This document shows, one piece after another, positions 51,113 through 61,387 of a stretch of 64,000 nucleotides of DNA. The position numbers were made by a program, and so were the translations under genes. This DNA comes from Albimonas pacifica (GTDB lineage Bacteria; Pseudomonadota; Alphaproteobacteria; Rhodobacterales; Rhodobacteraceae), in NCBI RefSeq assembly GCF_900113695.1, contig NZ_FOQH01000004.1, positions 248,001 through 312,000 on the forward strand. The letters run 5' to 3'. The stretch's first letter is position 1. Each line of letters opens with the position of its first letter. Below the pieces are notes generated by a model that did no database searches, was not told where the DNA came from, and worked only from the letters and a program-made list of their open reading frames with translations.

Positions 51113-53200
51113 TCAGAAGACGAAATCGTCCGCCGAGAGGCCGGCGAAGTCGCCCTCGATCCGCAGGCTGAAGCCGCCGGGGCCGGAGACGATCGCGTGG
51201 TCGGCGTTCTCGACGATCGCCAGCTCCGAGAAATCGGCGACGAAGCCGAGGGCCACCGTGTCGGCGCCCTGCTCGAAGTCCGTGATCGTGTCGGTCCCCA
51301 GATCGGCCGCGCGGATGCGGAACTCGTCCGCGCCGCCGCCGCCGGTCAGCAGGTCGTCGCCGCCCAGGCCCTCGAGCCGGTTGTCGCCGTCGTCGCCGAT
51401 CAGCGTGTCGGCCTGGTCGGAGCCGCGCACCCGCTCGATCGCGATCAGCGTGTCCGTGTCGCCGAACCCGTCGGTGGCCGTGCCCAGCGCCAGGTTCACC
51501 GTCACCCCCGCCGTGCCGCCGCGGGAGGCGTCGCGGTCGTAGCGCACCTCGTCCATGCCGCCGCGGCCGTCGAGCGTGTCGTCGCCCTCCATGCCGCGGA
51601 ACATGTTGGCGAGGGCGTCGCCGAAGATCCGGTCGTCGTAGTCCGAGCCCCGGATCGCCTCGATCCCCGCCAGCGTGTCCGTGTCGCCATAGGTGTCCGT
51701 CGCCGTTCCGGCGGCGAGATCCACGACCGCGCCGGCGCCCCCGGTCTCGTCCCCGTAGGAGACCTGGTCGAAGCCGCCCGCGCCGTCGACCGAGTCGTCG
51801 CCCGCGCCCAGCGCGAACCAGTTGTCGTATTCGTCGCCGACCAGCACGTCGTCGAAGTCGGTGGCGATCACCTCCTCGATCGAGATCAGCGTGTCCGAGT
51901 CGCCGAAGGTGTCGGTGGCGACCCCCGTGGCGAGGTTCACCGCGACCCCGGCGCCGCCGGTCTCCTGGCTGTAGTCGACCAGGTCGTATTCGTCCCAGGA
52001 ATCCGCGCCGCCGTCGATCTCGTCGTTCCCGGCGCCGCCGACGAAGCGGTCGTCGCCGCCCTCGCCGCGCAGGCGGTTGTCGCCCGCGTCGCCCACGAGG
52101 ACGTCGTCGAAGTCGGTGCCGCGCACCCGCTCGATGTCCACCAGCGTGTCGGTGTCGCCGAAGCCGTCGAAGGCGGTCCCCTCGGCGAGGTTCACGTAGA
52201 CGCCCGAGTCGCCGCCGTAGGTAGCGTCACGGTCGTAGCGCGCCTCGTCCACGCCGCCCCGGCCGTCGAGCAGGTCGTCGCCGGCGAGCCCGCGGAAGGT
52301 CTCGTTCGCGTTCGAGCCGCGGATCACGTCGTCGCGCAGCGTGCCGCGGATGACGTTGATGTTCACCAGCGTGTCGGTGTCGCCGTAGGTGTCGACGGCG
52401 GTCCCGGCCGCGAGGTCGACCACGATCCCCGCGCCGCCCCGCTCCCACCGGTAGGAGACCTGGTTGAAGTCCGAGCCCTTGCCGTCGACGTAGTCGTCGC
52501 CGCGGCCGAGCTCGAAGTAGTTCTCGGCGTCGTCGCCGATGATCCGGTCGTCCTTGTTGGTCCCGATGACCTCTTCGATGTTGCGCAGGGTGTCCTGGTC
52601 GCCGTAGGTGTCGCGGGCCTTGCCGGTGGTCAGGTTGACCACCACGCCCTTGCGCCCGCCCTCGGAGCCGTAGTCCACCACGTCCTCGAGCCCGGCGCCG
52701 CCGTCGATCAGGTCGCGGCCCTTCTCGCCCGTCATCCAGTCGTCGCCGTCGCCGCCGAACAGCTTGTCCGCGTGCCGGGTCCCCACGATGCGGTCGTCCG
52801 CATCCGACCCCTCGACCCGGACCTGGGTGGCGTTGAGCAGCTTGTCGAGCGACTTCCACTTGCCCTTGTCGGCGAGGGTCACCGCCTTCTCGAGCTTGGT
52901 CACCGGGATCTTCAGGCCGGAGAAGGTGGCGAGCGTGCGCCCGTCGAGCGTGAACTCGAACTCGGTCGCCTTGCCGCCGACGAACTTGTCCTGGCGCGCG
53001 TTGTACTTGATGCCCGCGCCGGAGATCTCGAGCTCCAGCCCGTCGACCGTGCCGCTCTTGAGCAGCAGGGACTTCGCGGAGATGTCCTTGCGCTTCAGCT
53101 CGCCCTGGACAAGACCGTCCTCGATCAGGTCCGAGAGGCTCACGCCCTCGAACAGCTTGAGGACCGCCTGCTTCTTGCCCTTGCCATTGCCCTTGGCCAT
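51113..53200 (-). CDS. RTX calcium-binding repeat protein with ABCABC super-repeat
   Basis: 695-aa, strongly acidic, Cys-free protein of the haemolysin-type calcium-binding class, probably secreted by a type I system: no signal peptide, and the C-terminus ends in a hydrophobic ...LSADDFVF tail typical of type I signals. An N-terminal domain (1-135) has no family I recognise. Residues 136-172 and 215-240, 285-316, 362-397, 446-474, 518-549 and 593-622 hold GGxGxD-like repeats. Between them a 72-aa unit (VxY...GGAGVVVxLAxGTAxDTYGDTDTLxxIExVRG) occurs six times as A-B-C-A-B-C with a 232-aa super-period. No protease or lipase motif is seen; it may be an adhesin or matrix protein. Confidence 0.88.
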   Translation of the reverse strand: MAKGNGKGKKQAVLKLFEGVSLSDLIEDGLVQGELKRKDISAKSLLLKSGTVDGLELEISGAGIKYNARQDKFVGGKATEFEFTLDGRTLATFSGLKIPVTKLEKAVTLADKGKWKSLDKLLNATQVRVEGSDADDRIVGTRHADKLFGGDGDDWMTGEKGRDLIDGGAGLEDVVDYGSEGGRKGVVVNLTTGKARDTYGDQDTLRNIEEVIGTNKDDRIIGDDAENYFELGRGDDYVDGKGSDFNQVSYRWERGGAGIVVDLAAGTAVDTYGDTDTLVNINVIRGTLRDDVIRGSNANETFRGLAGDDLLDGRGGVDEARYDRDATYGGDSGVYVNLAEGTAFDGFGDTDTLVDIERVRGTDFDDVLVGDAGDNRLRGEGGDDRFVGGAGNDEIDGGADSWDEYDLVDYSQETGGAGVAVNLATGVATDTFGDSDTLISIEEVIATDFDDVLVGDEYDNWFALGAGDDSVDGAGGFDQVSYGDETGGAGAVVDLAAGTATDTYGDTDTLAGIEAIRGSDYDDRIFGDALANMFRGMEGDDTLDGRGGMDEVRYDRDASRGGTAGVTVNLALGTATDGFGDTDTLIAIERVRGSDQADTLIGDDGDNRLEGLGGDDLLTGGGGADEFRIRAADLGTDTITDFEQGADTVALGFVADFSELAIVENADHAIVSGPGGFSLRIEGDFAGLSADDFVF

Positions 53201-53360
53201 GTGCCTGGTCGCCTTCTGCTGAGCGCGGCGGCCGGGCGGTACGAACGGGCCCGGCGCGCCGCATTCGTACTCGTCGAATGACGGCGGCGAGGGACCGCCC
53301 GGGCCCCTCGCCGCGTCTGCGCACCGTGTCCTAGCACGAGATTTCCGTCGCGACAGCGGT

Positions 53361-53375
53361 TTCGTTGTTAACGAA
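53361..53375. promoter_or_regulatory. Inverted repeat upstream of RTX gene
   Basis: TTCGTT-GTT-AACGAA, 161-175 nt before the RTX start in an AT-rich patch (53341-53395). Possible operator or promoter element; no clear -10/-35 pair. Confidence 0.3.
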
Positions 53376-53397
53376 TGAGAAATTCATGCTGCGGAAT

Positions 53398-53427
53398 GCG
53401 TCGGCGGGGAACGGCGCCCGCCGACGC
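53398..53427 (-). terminator. serA terminator hairpin
   Basis: GCGTCGGCGGG, 8-nt loop, CCCGCCGACGC: a perfect 11-bp stem starting 8 bp after the serA stop. Confidence 0.65.
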
Positions 53428-53434
53428 GGTCGCC

Positions 53435-55027
53435 TCAGAACTTCAGCGCCTTGGCCTGGGTGACCTGCGGCAGCGCCAGGATCTGGGCGACCATGTCCGG
53501 CGTCACCTGCTCGTCCACGCCCAGCAGCGCGATCGCCTCGCCGCCCTTGTCCGCGCGGCCCAGCGCGAAGGTCGCGATGTTGATCCCCAGCTCCCCCAGC
53601 TTGGCGCCCAGCGAGCCGATGTAGCCCGGCTGGTCGTTGTTGGTGGTGTAGAGCATGAAGGGCTGCGGATCGGCCTCGAGGTCGATGCCCTTGATCTGGA
53701 TGATCCGGGGCTTGTTGTCCGAGAACACCGTCCCCGCGACCGAGCGGGTCTGCTTCTCGGTCGTCACCACCAGCCGCACGTAGGAGCCGTAGGCGCCCTG
53801 CGCGTCCTTGCGGGTCTCGGCGATCTTGATGCCGCGCTCGCGCGCCACCACGGGGGCCGAGACCATGTTGACCCCGCCCTCGCCGACCAGCGGCTTCATC
53901 AGGCAGGCCACCAGCGTGGCGGTCAGGGGCTTGAGGTTGAGCTGGCCGACGCGGCCCACGTACTCGATCTCGAGCGAGGTGATCGCGTTCTCGGTCACCT
54001 GGCCGGCGAAGCCGCCCAGCGCCTCGCAGACCGCGATCCAGGGCTTGAGCAGCGGCGCCTCTTCGGCGGTGACCGACGGCGCGTTCAGGGCGTTGGAGAT
54101 CGCGCCCTTGGTCAGGTAGTCCGACATCTGCTCGGCGACCTGCAGGGCGACGTTCTCCTGCGCCTCGGAGGTCGAGGCGCCCAGATGCGGCGTGCACACG
54201 CAGTTGGGGGCCGAGAACAGCACGTTCTCCTTGGCCGGCTCCTCGCCGAAGACGTCGAAGGCGGCGCCGGCGAGCCGGCCGTCCTTCAGCGCCTGCGCCA
54301 CCGCGTCCTCGTCGACCAGGCCGCCGCGGGCGCAGTTGATCAGCCGCGCGCCGGGCTTCATCTTGGCGATGCGCTCGGCCGAGAGGATGTTGGCCGTCTG
54401 CGACGTCTTGGGCATGTGCAGCGTGACGAAATCGGCACGCGCCAGCAGCGCCTCGAGGTCGTCGAACTTCTCCACCCCCAGCTCCTGCGCGCGCTCATGG
54501 CTCAGGAACGGGTCGTAGGCGATGACCTTCATCTTCAGGCCGATGGCGCGCGAGGCGACGACCGAGCCGATGTTGCCGCAGCCGAGGATGCCCAGCGTCT
54601 TGCCGGTGATCTCGACGCCCATGAACTTCGACTTCTCCCACTTGCCGGCGCGGGTGGACGCGTCGGCCTCGGGGATCTGGCGGGCGCAGGCGAACATCAT
54701 CGCGATGGCGTGCTCGGCGGTGGTGATCGAGTTGCCGAAGGGCGTGTTCATCACCACGATGCCCTTGGCCGAGGCCGCGGGGATGTCGACGTTGTCGACG
54801 CCGATGCCGGCGCGGCCGATGACCTTCAGGTTGTCGGCCTTCGCCAGCAGCTCCGCCGTCGCCTTGGTGGCCGAGCGGATCGCCAGCCCGTCGTAATCGC
54901 CGATGATCTCGGCGAGCTTCGCGGGGTCCTTGCCCAGCGCGGGCTGGAAGTCGACCTCGACCCCGTTGTCCTTGAAGATCTGGACGGCGGCGTCGGACAG
55001 GGCGTCGGAAATCAGAACCTTGGGCAT
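53435..55027 (-). CDS. serA: D-3-phosphoglycerate dehydrogenase
   Basis: First enzyme of serine synthesis, 530 aa, long (type I) form with catalytic and NAD domains (GCGNIGSVVASRA; conserved Arg in NCARGGLVDEDAV; CTPHLGASTSEAQ), the intervening substrate-binding domain and a C-terminal ACT domain (NNDQPGYIGSLGAKLGELGINIATFALGR) that may sense serine. Last gene of the serC operon, 10 bp after the hypothetical gene. Confidence 0.97.
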   Translation of the reverse strand: MPKVLISDALSDAAVQIFKDNGVEVDFQPALGKDPAKLAEIIGDYDGLAIRSATKATAELLAKADNLKVIGRAGIGVDNVDIPAASAKGIVVMNTPFGNSITTAEHAIAMMFACARQIPEADASTRAGKWEKSKFMGVEITGKTLGILGCGNIGSVVASRAIGLKMKVIAYDPFLSHERAQELGVEKFDDLEALLARADFVTLHMPKTSQTANILSAERIAKMKPGARLINCARGGLVDEDAVAQALKDGRLAGAAFDVFGEEPAKENVLFSAPNCVCTPHLGASTSEAQENVALQVAEQMSDYLTKGAISNALNAPSVTAEEAPLLKPWIAVCEALGGFAGQVTENAITSLEIEYVGRVGQLNLKPLTATLVACLMKPLVGEGGVNMVSAPVVARERGIKIAETRKDAQGAYGSYVRLVVTTEKQTRSVAGTVFSDNKPRIIQIKGIDLEADPQPFMLYTTNNDQPGYIGSLGAKLGELGINIATFALGRADKGGEAIALLGVDEQVTPDMVAQILALPQVTQAKALKF

Positions 55028-55037
55028 CTGAGGGTCC

Positions 55038-55523
55038 TCAGGTTGGAAGGGCGCGGTCCACGGCCAGCGCGGCGGCGGTCGTGCCTGCGTCCATGTCGGG
55101 TCCGGTCGTCCAGGCGGCCCCGAAGGGGATGCGGACGACCTGGGTGCGAGGGGAGCGAAGGCGGAGCGTGGTGCCCGCCTTCGAGTTCGCGAAGGAGACC
55201 ATCTCGACGTCGTGCTTGTGCTGCAGCCAGTCCACGTCGCGGAAGCCGAAGCAGCCCGCCACGCCCTTGGTCTCGACCAGCCAGGCGGCGAAGAACTCGC
55301 CGTCGTCGGTCGTGCAGCGCACGCCGCGCTCCAGTTCGGCGGCGAAGACGAGCTCGATCACCTCCCCCGCGCCGAAGGCGATCTCGATCTCGCCCGTCAC
55401 GCAGGCGTCGACCGAGAGCCCCTCGGGCAGCTCGGGGTGGGCGGGACCGATCGGTCCCACCGCTCCGACCGGCGACGACAGGGTCACCGGCCCGAACGGC
55501 GCGTCGATGCGCGCTTCGGCCAT
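55038..55523 (-). CDS. Hypothetical protein between serC and serA
   Basis: 161-aa acidic protein, predicted mostly beta strands, no signal peptide or membrane helix, no family I recognise. It sits 21 bp after serC and 10 bp before serA, with GGAGAC before its ATG, so it should be coexpressed with serine synthesis. Function unknown. Confidence 0.75.
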   Translation of the reverse strand: MAEARIDAPFGPVTLSSPVGAVGPIGPAHPELPEGLSVDACVTGEIEIAFGAGEVIELVFAAELERGVRCTTDDGEFFAAWLVETKGVAGCFGFRDVDWLQHKHDVEMVSFANSKAGTTLRLRSPRTQVVRIPFGAAWTTGPDMDAGTTAAALAVDRALPT

Positions 55524-55544
55524 CGGATGTCTCCTTTCAGGAGG

Positions 55545-56723
<1,179 letters not shown>

Positions 56724-56742
56724 GGGACGCGCTCCAACGTCA

Positions 56743-56775
56743 GGGCGAGGTCGCTGAGCCCGCCGCCGCTCGCCC
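56743..56775 (-). ncRNA. Candidate serC leader (attenuator) hairpin
   Basis: In the 70-nt leader between the predicted start (near 56793) and the serC ATG, GGGCGAG and CTCGCCC pair over 7 bp (56769-56775 with 56743-56749), ending 8 nt before the ribosome site. A conserved serC leader RNA is known upstream of serC in Alphaproteobacteria; position and size fit, but I cannot confirm the consensus by eye. Confidence 0.35.
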
Positions 56776-56799
56776 ATACCCGGCGACTTGCCCGCAGCC

Positions 56800-56828
56800 C
56801 CGATACGCCTGCGCCGAGATCCGGTCAA
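56800..56828 (-). promoter_or_regulatory. serC promoter
   Basis: Minus strand TTGACC (56823-56828) and TATCGG (56800-56805) with a 17-bp spacer, a good sigma70 match. Confidence 0.5.
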
Positions 56829-56959
56829 GCCGGAAAAGAGGCCCGATCCGTCGCATTCGCGCGACGCCTCGCGGCGCAATTCGGGGCGGCCCCGGCTGGG
56901 GGCTCGCCATCCGCCCTCGCGGCGTGTTTGCTGGGCCGGTCCTCGTGACGGAGCCCCGA

Positions 56960-57424
56960 ATGACCCGCCCCACCCCCGCCCGCCTTCTCCTCGCCGCCCC
57001 CCTGCTGGCGCTCGTCGCCTGCGCCGCGCCCGAAGCGCCGCCGGCGCCCGACGGCGGGCCGCCCGCCTGGGCCGACTTCCGCGCCGAGGGCGCGCCGGTC
57101 GAATGGGACGACGTGCAGATCCTCTCGGCCACCACGCGCGACAGCATCGGGGGCCCCGAGGTGGTGCTGGACGTGCGCTTCGCGACCGCCTGCGACGCCT
57201 CCACCTACGCGGTGTTCTGGAACGGGGCCGCCGCCCGCTCGCTGCCCCCGCAGACGGTCTTCGTGCTGCGCCGGGACGGCCAGGGCGCCGACTGCGCCGC
57301 CCCCGGGACCGCCCGCGTCGCCTTCCCCATCGAGGAGCCGGCCGAGGCGCTGGGCCCCTTCATCGGCCGCGTCACCGCCGACGGAGAGACGGGGGTCGAG
57401 TTCCGCTGGCCGCCCGAGGCCTGA
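56960..57424 (+). CDS. Small putative lipoprotein
   Basis: 154 aa. The N-terminus is a lipoprotein signal ([13 protein letters not shown]) with a lipobox LVAC, so the protein should be anchored to a membrane on the outer side. The remainder is beta-rich with two Cys (TACDAS, GADCAA) that could pair. No family recognised. GGAG precedes ATG 56960. Divergent from serC. Confidence 0.72.
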   Translation: MTRPTPARLLLAAPLLALVACAAPEAPPAPDGGPPAWADFRAEGAPVEWDDVQILSATTRDSIGGPEVVLDVRFATACDASTYAVFWNGAAARSLPPQTVFVLRRDGQGADCAAPGTARVAFPIEEPAEALGPFIGRVTADGETGVEFRWPPEA

Positions 57425-57533
57425 GGGCCGCGCCTCGCCCGCGGGCAGGGCCGCGGCGACGGCCGCCCCCCCGCGGCGACGCTGCGCGCAATGCGGGCTC
57501 GCCCGCCGCGCGCGGGCGCCCTACATCGGGGCG

Positions 57534-57998
57534 GTGAAGATCTTCTGGTTCTCTCTGGGCGCGCTCTGCGTCGCCGTCGGCGTCGCCGGCGTGATCCTTC
57601 CCGGCCTGCCGGGGACGGTGTTCCTGATCGCGGGCGCGTGGTGCTTCGCGCGCTCGTCGGACCGGGCCCACCGCTGGCTCGTGCATCACCGCTGGCTGGG
57701 GCCGCCGATCGTCGACTGGCAGGCGCATGGGGTCATCCGCCGGCGCGCCAAGTGGATGGCCTCGGCGGTGATGGCCGCCGCCGTGGTCGTCACGACGACC
57801 CTTGGCGTGGCCTGGTGGGCGGTCGGCCTGCAGGCGACGACGCTCGCCTGCGTGGCCCTGTTCCTGTGGACCCGACCGGAGGCGCCCGCCGCGGCGGAGG
57901 GCCTTGCGGGTCCCCCGACGGAGACGGTCCCGGCCCCCACCCGGGCCGGAGACGCGTCCGCCGAAGGATCCGGGGTCAGCCCCGGATCGCGGACTTGA
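57534..57998 (+). CDS. YbaN family (DUF454) membrane protein
   Basis: 154 aa with the YbaN motif GVILPGLPGTVFLIAGAWCFARSSDRAHRWLV and two to three membrane helices, then a Pro/Ala-rich tail. Function unknown. The GTG start at 57534 fits the family N-terminus. Its last 23 bp overlap the end of the convergent HU gene. Confidence 0.83.
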   Translation: MKIFWFSLGALCVAVGVAGVILPGLPGTVFLIAGAWCFARSSDRAHRWLVHHRWLGPPIVDWQAHGVIRRRAKWMASAVMAAAVVVTTTLGVAWWAVGLQATTLACVALFLWTRPEAPAAAEGLAGPPTETVPAPTRAGDASAEGSGVSPGSRT

Positions 57999-58251
57999 AG
58001 GTCGTCGAGAACTTGAACTTCGGCGCGGTGTGCGCCTCGGCCATCTTCTTCTCGCCGGTCTGGGGGTTGCGCACTTCGCGCGCGGGCTTCTCGACCGCCT
58101 CGAGCTTGCCGACGCCCGGCAGGGTCACCGACTTGCCGCCCTTGAGCGCCGACTCCGAGACGCCGCCGAGCGCGCCGAGCACCGCCGTCACCGAGGCCTT
58201 CGTCTCGCCGCTCGCTTCCGCCAGCGCGGTCACCAGTTCATCTTTCTTCAC
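57976..58251 (-). CDS. HU family DNA-binding protein
   Basis: 91-aa nucleoid protein. MKKDELVTALAEASG start, GVGKLEAVEKPAREVRNPQTGEK-type beta arm with the conserved Arg-Asn-Pro turn, and KFKFSTTFKSAI end are those of HU. Start is GTG 58251 after GGAGGG; the frame upstream lacks HU similarity. A perfect -35 (TTGACA) lies 72-77 nt upstream. The 3' end overlaps YbaN by 23 bp. Confidence 0.94.
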   Translation of the reverse strand: MKKDELVTALAEASGETKASVTAVLGALGGVSESALKGGKSVTLPGVGKLEAVEKPAREVRNPQTGEKKMAEAHTAPKFKFSTTFKSAIRG

Positions 58252-58298
58252 GAAACGCCCTCCGCTGTTGTGGTCCGTGATCGTCGTTCGCGACGCCC

Positions 58299-58328
58299 CC
58301 ACAACACCGTGCAGCGGGCGGATGTCAA
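58299..58328 (-). promoter_or_regulatory. HU promoter
   Basis: Minus strand TTGACA (58323-58328, perfect -35) and TTGTGG (58299-58304) 18 bp apart. Confidence 0.5.
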
Positions 58329-58373
58329 CCCGCAGCGAGCCGACGGCAGGCGGCCCGCGGCGGGGTTTTCCAT

Positions 58374-61106
58374 TCAACCCCCGGTCTCGCCGCGGCGCAG
58401 CATGGCCGCCAGCTCGTAGACCAGGTCCAGCGCCTGCCGCGGAGTCATCTCGTCCGGCGAGATCGCCCCGAGGCGCGCCTCGACCCCCGACGGCGCGGCC
58501 GGCGCCGGGGCCTTGCGCGGCGCCGGCGCGGCCGAGAACAGGGGCAGGTCGTCGACCAGCGCGCGGGCCTTGCCGCCCCCCTGGCGGTCGCCCTCCTCGA
58601 GCGCGTCGAGCACCTCGCGCGCCCGGTCGATGACGCTCGGCGGCAGCCCCGCGAGCCGCGCCACCTGAACGCCGTAGGAGCGGTCCGCGGCGCCCGGCCG
58701 GACCTCATGGAGGAAGATCACCTCGCCCTGCCATTCGCGCACCGCCATGGTCGCGCAACGCAGACCCTTCAGACGGTCCGCAAGCGCGGTAAGTTCATGA
58801 TAATGCGTGGCGAAAAGCGTCCGGCAGCGGTTCGCATCATGCAGGTGCTCGAGCGTCGCCCAGGCGATCGAGAGCCCGTCGTAGGTCGCCGTCCCGCGCC
58901 CGATCTCGTCGAGGATCACCAGCGCGCCCGGACCGGCCTGGTTCAGGATCGCGGCGGTCTCCACCATCTCGACCATGAAGGTCGAGCGGCCCCGCGCGAG
59001 ATCGTCCGCCGCGCCGACGCGGGAGAACAGCTGATCGACCACCCCGATGCGCGCGCGGGCGGCCGGCACGTAGGCGCCCGCCTGCGCCAGCGCCGCGATC
59101 AGCGCGTTCTGGCGCAGGTAGGTCGACTTGCCCGCCATGTTCGGACCGGTCAGCAGCCAGACCGGCAGGGCGGGGGCGTCGTCGGCCCCCTCGGCGCTCA
59201 GGTCGCAGTCGTTGGGGACGAAGCTCTCGCCTTGTCGTCGCAGGGCCTGCTCGACCACCGGATGCCGGCCGCCCTCGATCACGAAGGCCCGTCCGGGCTC
59301 GATCTGGGGGCGGGTCCAGTCCAGCTCGACCGCGATCTCGGCGAAGCCGGCGGAGAGATCCAGCTCCGCCAGCGCCCGCGCGGCGGCGGCGAGCGCGGGG
59401 GCCTCGGCCAGCACCTGCTCGCGCAGCGCCTCGAAGATGCGCTTCTCCGCCTCCAGCGCGCGGGAGCCGGCGTTGAGGATCCGCGCCTCGAGGTCCGAGA
59501 GCTCGACGGTGGTGAAGCGCACCGCGCCGGCCATGGTCTGGCGGTGGATGAAATCCTCGGAATGGGGCGGCTTCAGCAGCTTGTCGGCGTGGGCGGCGGA
59601 GACCTCGATGAAGTAGCCCAGCACGTTGTTGTGCTTGATCTTCAGGGCGTTGATCCCGGCCTTCCCGGCGTATTTCGCCTGCAGCGAGGCGACGACCCCG
59701 CGGCCCTTGTCGCGAAGCTCGCGCGCCTCGTCGAGTTCCTCGTCCGCGCCGGGCGCGATGGCGCCGCCGTCGCGGATCAGGAACGGGGGCTCGGCGACCA
59801 GCGCGTCCTCCAGCGTGATCTGGAGCTCGTCGTGGCCCTCCAGCCCCTGGCGGGCGAGCTGCAGGCGTTCGGGCAGCTCCTCCTGCCCCAGGCGCTCGGC
59901 GAGCCGCCCGGCCTGGGCCAGCGCGTCGCGGATGGCGCCGAGGTCCCGGGGGCCGCCGCGGCCCAGCGCCAGGCGGGTCAGCGCGCGCTCCATCTCCGGC
60001 GCCTGGCGCAGGGCGTCGCGGAGGTCCTGGGCAAGGGTCCGGTCCTCGACCAGCGCCTGCACGGCGTCGAGGCGCGCCGCGATCTCCGCCCGGTCGGTGG
60101 AGGGCGCCGAGATCCGCGTCTCCAGCAGCCGCGCGCCGGCGGCGGTGACGGTGCGGTCGACGGCGGACAGAAGCGAGCCCTCGCGCCCGCCGGACATGGC
60201 CCGCGTCAGCTCCAGGTTCCGCCGCGTGGCGGCGTCGATGCGCATGGCGCCGCCGGCGGGCTCCTGCACCGGGGGCTTCACCAGGGGGAGCTGGCCGCGC
60301 TGGGTCAGCTCGACATAGGCGATGGCGGCGCCCATGGCCGAGAGCTGCGCCCGGCTGAAGCCGCCGAACGCGTCCAGAGCCTTGACGCCGAACAGGCGTT
60401 CCAGGCGCTGGCGGGCGCCCTCGCTGTCCCAGGCGGCCCGCGAGACGGGGGTGGCGGCGGCGCCGGTCTCGGCCACCTGGCCCTCCAGCGCGCGGTCCTC
60501 GTCGGTGGTCTCGGGGATCAGCACCTCGGAGGGCGCGAGGCGGGCCAGCATGGGCCCGAGGCCGCTGCGCGGGCAGTCGGCGACGTGGAAATCGCCGGTG
60601 GAGACGTCCAGCCAGGCCAGCGCCCCCTCGCCCCGGATCTCCCCGTAGGCGGCGAGGTGGTTGTGGCGGCGCGCGTCCAGCAGCGCGTCTTCCGTGAGCG
60701 TGCCGGGGGTGACCAGCCGCACCACGTCCCGCTTCACGACGGCCTTGTAGCCGCGCTTCTTGGCCTCCGCCGGGTCCTCCAGCTGCTCGCAGACGGCGAC
60801 GCGGAAGCCTTTTCGGATCAACTGGGCGAGGTAGCCCTCGTGGCTGTGGGCGGGGACGCCGCACATCGAGATGTCTTCGCCCAGGTGTTTGCCGCGCTTG
60901 GTCAGGGCGATGTCGAGGGCGGCGGCGGCCTGCACGGCGTCCTCGAAGAACAGCTCGTAGAAGTCGCCCATGCGGTAGAACAGCAGGCTGTCGGGATGGC
61001 GCGACTTGATCTCGAGATACTGGGCCATCATCGGCGTGACCGCGCCCCCCGCCGAGGGGTCCGCGGATCGGGTCGGTGCGTCGGTCGCCTGCGTCTTGCT
61101 CGCCAT
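58374..61106 (-). CDS. mutS: DNA mismatch repair protein MutS
   Basis: 910-aa mismatch sensor ATPase. The N-terminal FYRMGDFYELFFEDA holds the Phe-x-Glu mismatch reader; LTGPNMAGKSTYLRQ is Walker A; ILDEIGRGTATYDG is Walker B; a C-terminal dimerisation tail follows. Full length. ATG 61106 is chosen from the family start; the ribosome site is weak. Between comM and HU on the minus strand. Confidence 0.96.
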   Translation of the reverse strand: MASKTQATDAPTRSADPSAGGAVTPMMAQYLEIKSRHPDSLLFYRMGDFYELFFEDAVQAAAALDIALTKRGKHLGEDISMCGVPAHSHEGYLAQLIRKGFRVAVCEQLEDPAEAKKRGYKAVVKRDVVRLVTPGTLTEDALLDARRHNHLAAYGEIRGEGALAWLDVSTGDFHVADCPRSGLGPMLARLAPSEVLIPETTDEDRALEGQVAETGAAATPVSRAAWDSEGARQRLERLFGVKALDAFGGFSRAQLSAMGAAIAYVELTQRGQLPLVKPPVQEPAGGAMRIDAATRRNLELTRAMSGGREGSLLSAVDRTVTAAGARLLETRISAPSTDRAEIAARLDAVQALVEDRTLAQDLRDALRQAPEMERALTRLALGRGGPRDLGAIRDALAQAGRLAERLGQEELPERLQLARQGLEGHDELQITLEDALVAEPPFLIRDGGAIAPGADEELDEARELRDKGRGVVASLQAKYAGKAGINALKIKHNNVLGYFIEVSAAHADKLLKPPHSEDFIHRQTMAGAVRFTTVELSDLEARILNAGSRALEAEKRIFEALREQVLAEAPALAAAARALAELDLSAGFAEIAVELDWTRPQIEPGRAFVIEGGRHPVVEQALRRQGESFVPNDCDLSAEGADDAPALPVWLLTGPNMAGKSTYLRQNALIAALAQAGAYVPAARARIGVVDQLFSRVGAADDLARGRSTFMVEMVETAAILNQAGPGALVILDEIGRGTATYDGLSIAWATLEHLHDANRCRTLFATHYHELTALADRLKGLRCATMAVREWQGEVIFLHEVRPGAADRSYGVQVARLAGLPPSVIDRAREVLDALEEGDRQGGGKARALVDDLPLFSAAPAPRKAPAPAAPSGVEARLGAISPDEMTPRQALDLVYELAAMLRRGETGG

Positions 61107-61387
61107 GGGAGGGCGATAGCATGAGGCCCGCGGCAGGCGGAAGACCCGGCCGAGCGCACGGGCGCGAAGGCCGCGCCCCCGCCCGGCACGCCTCCCGCCC
61201 GCCCACCCCGGCGCGCCGGGCGGGGGCGCGGCGGCGGGCGTCGGGACGCGATGGCCCGCCGCCGGCGCCGCGGCCGGCGCGCAGGGCCCCACGGGCAGGT
61301 CCGCGCCCCCTGGCGGCGGGCGGGGGCGGGCGGGTGGGAGCCCGCCGGCAGGGGGCGCGGACCGCGCCGCGCGCGCGCCCTGTCCGG

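Noticed and set aside
51341-52681. CRISPR-like repetition
   Set aside because: The repeats are in frame, degenerate and encode RTX units; no uniform repeat-spacer pattern.
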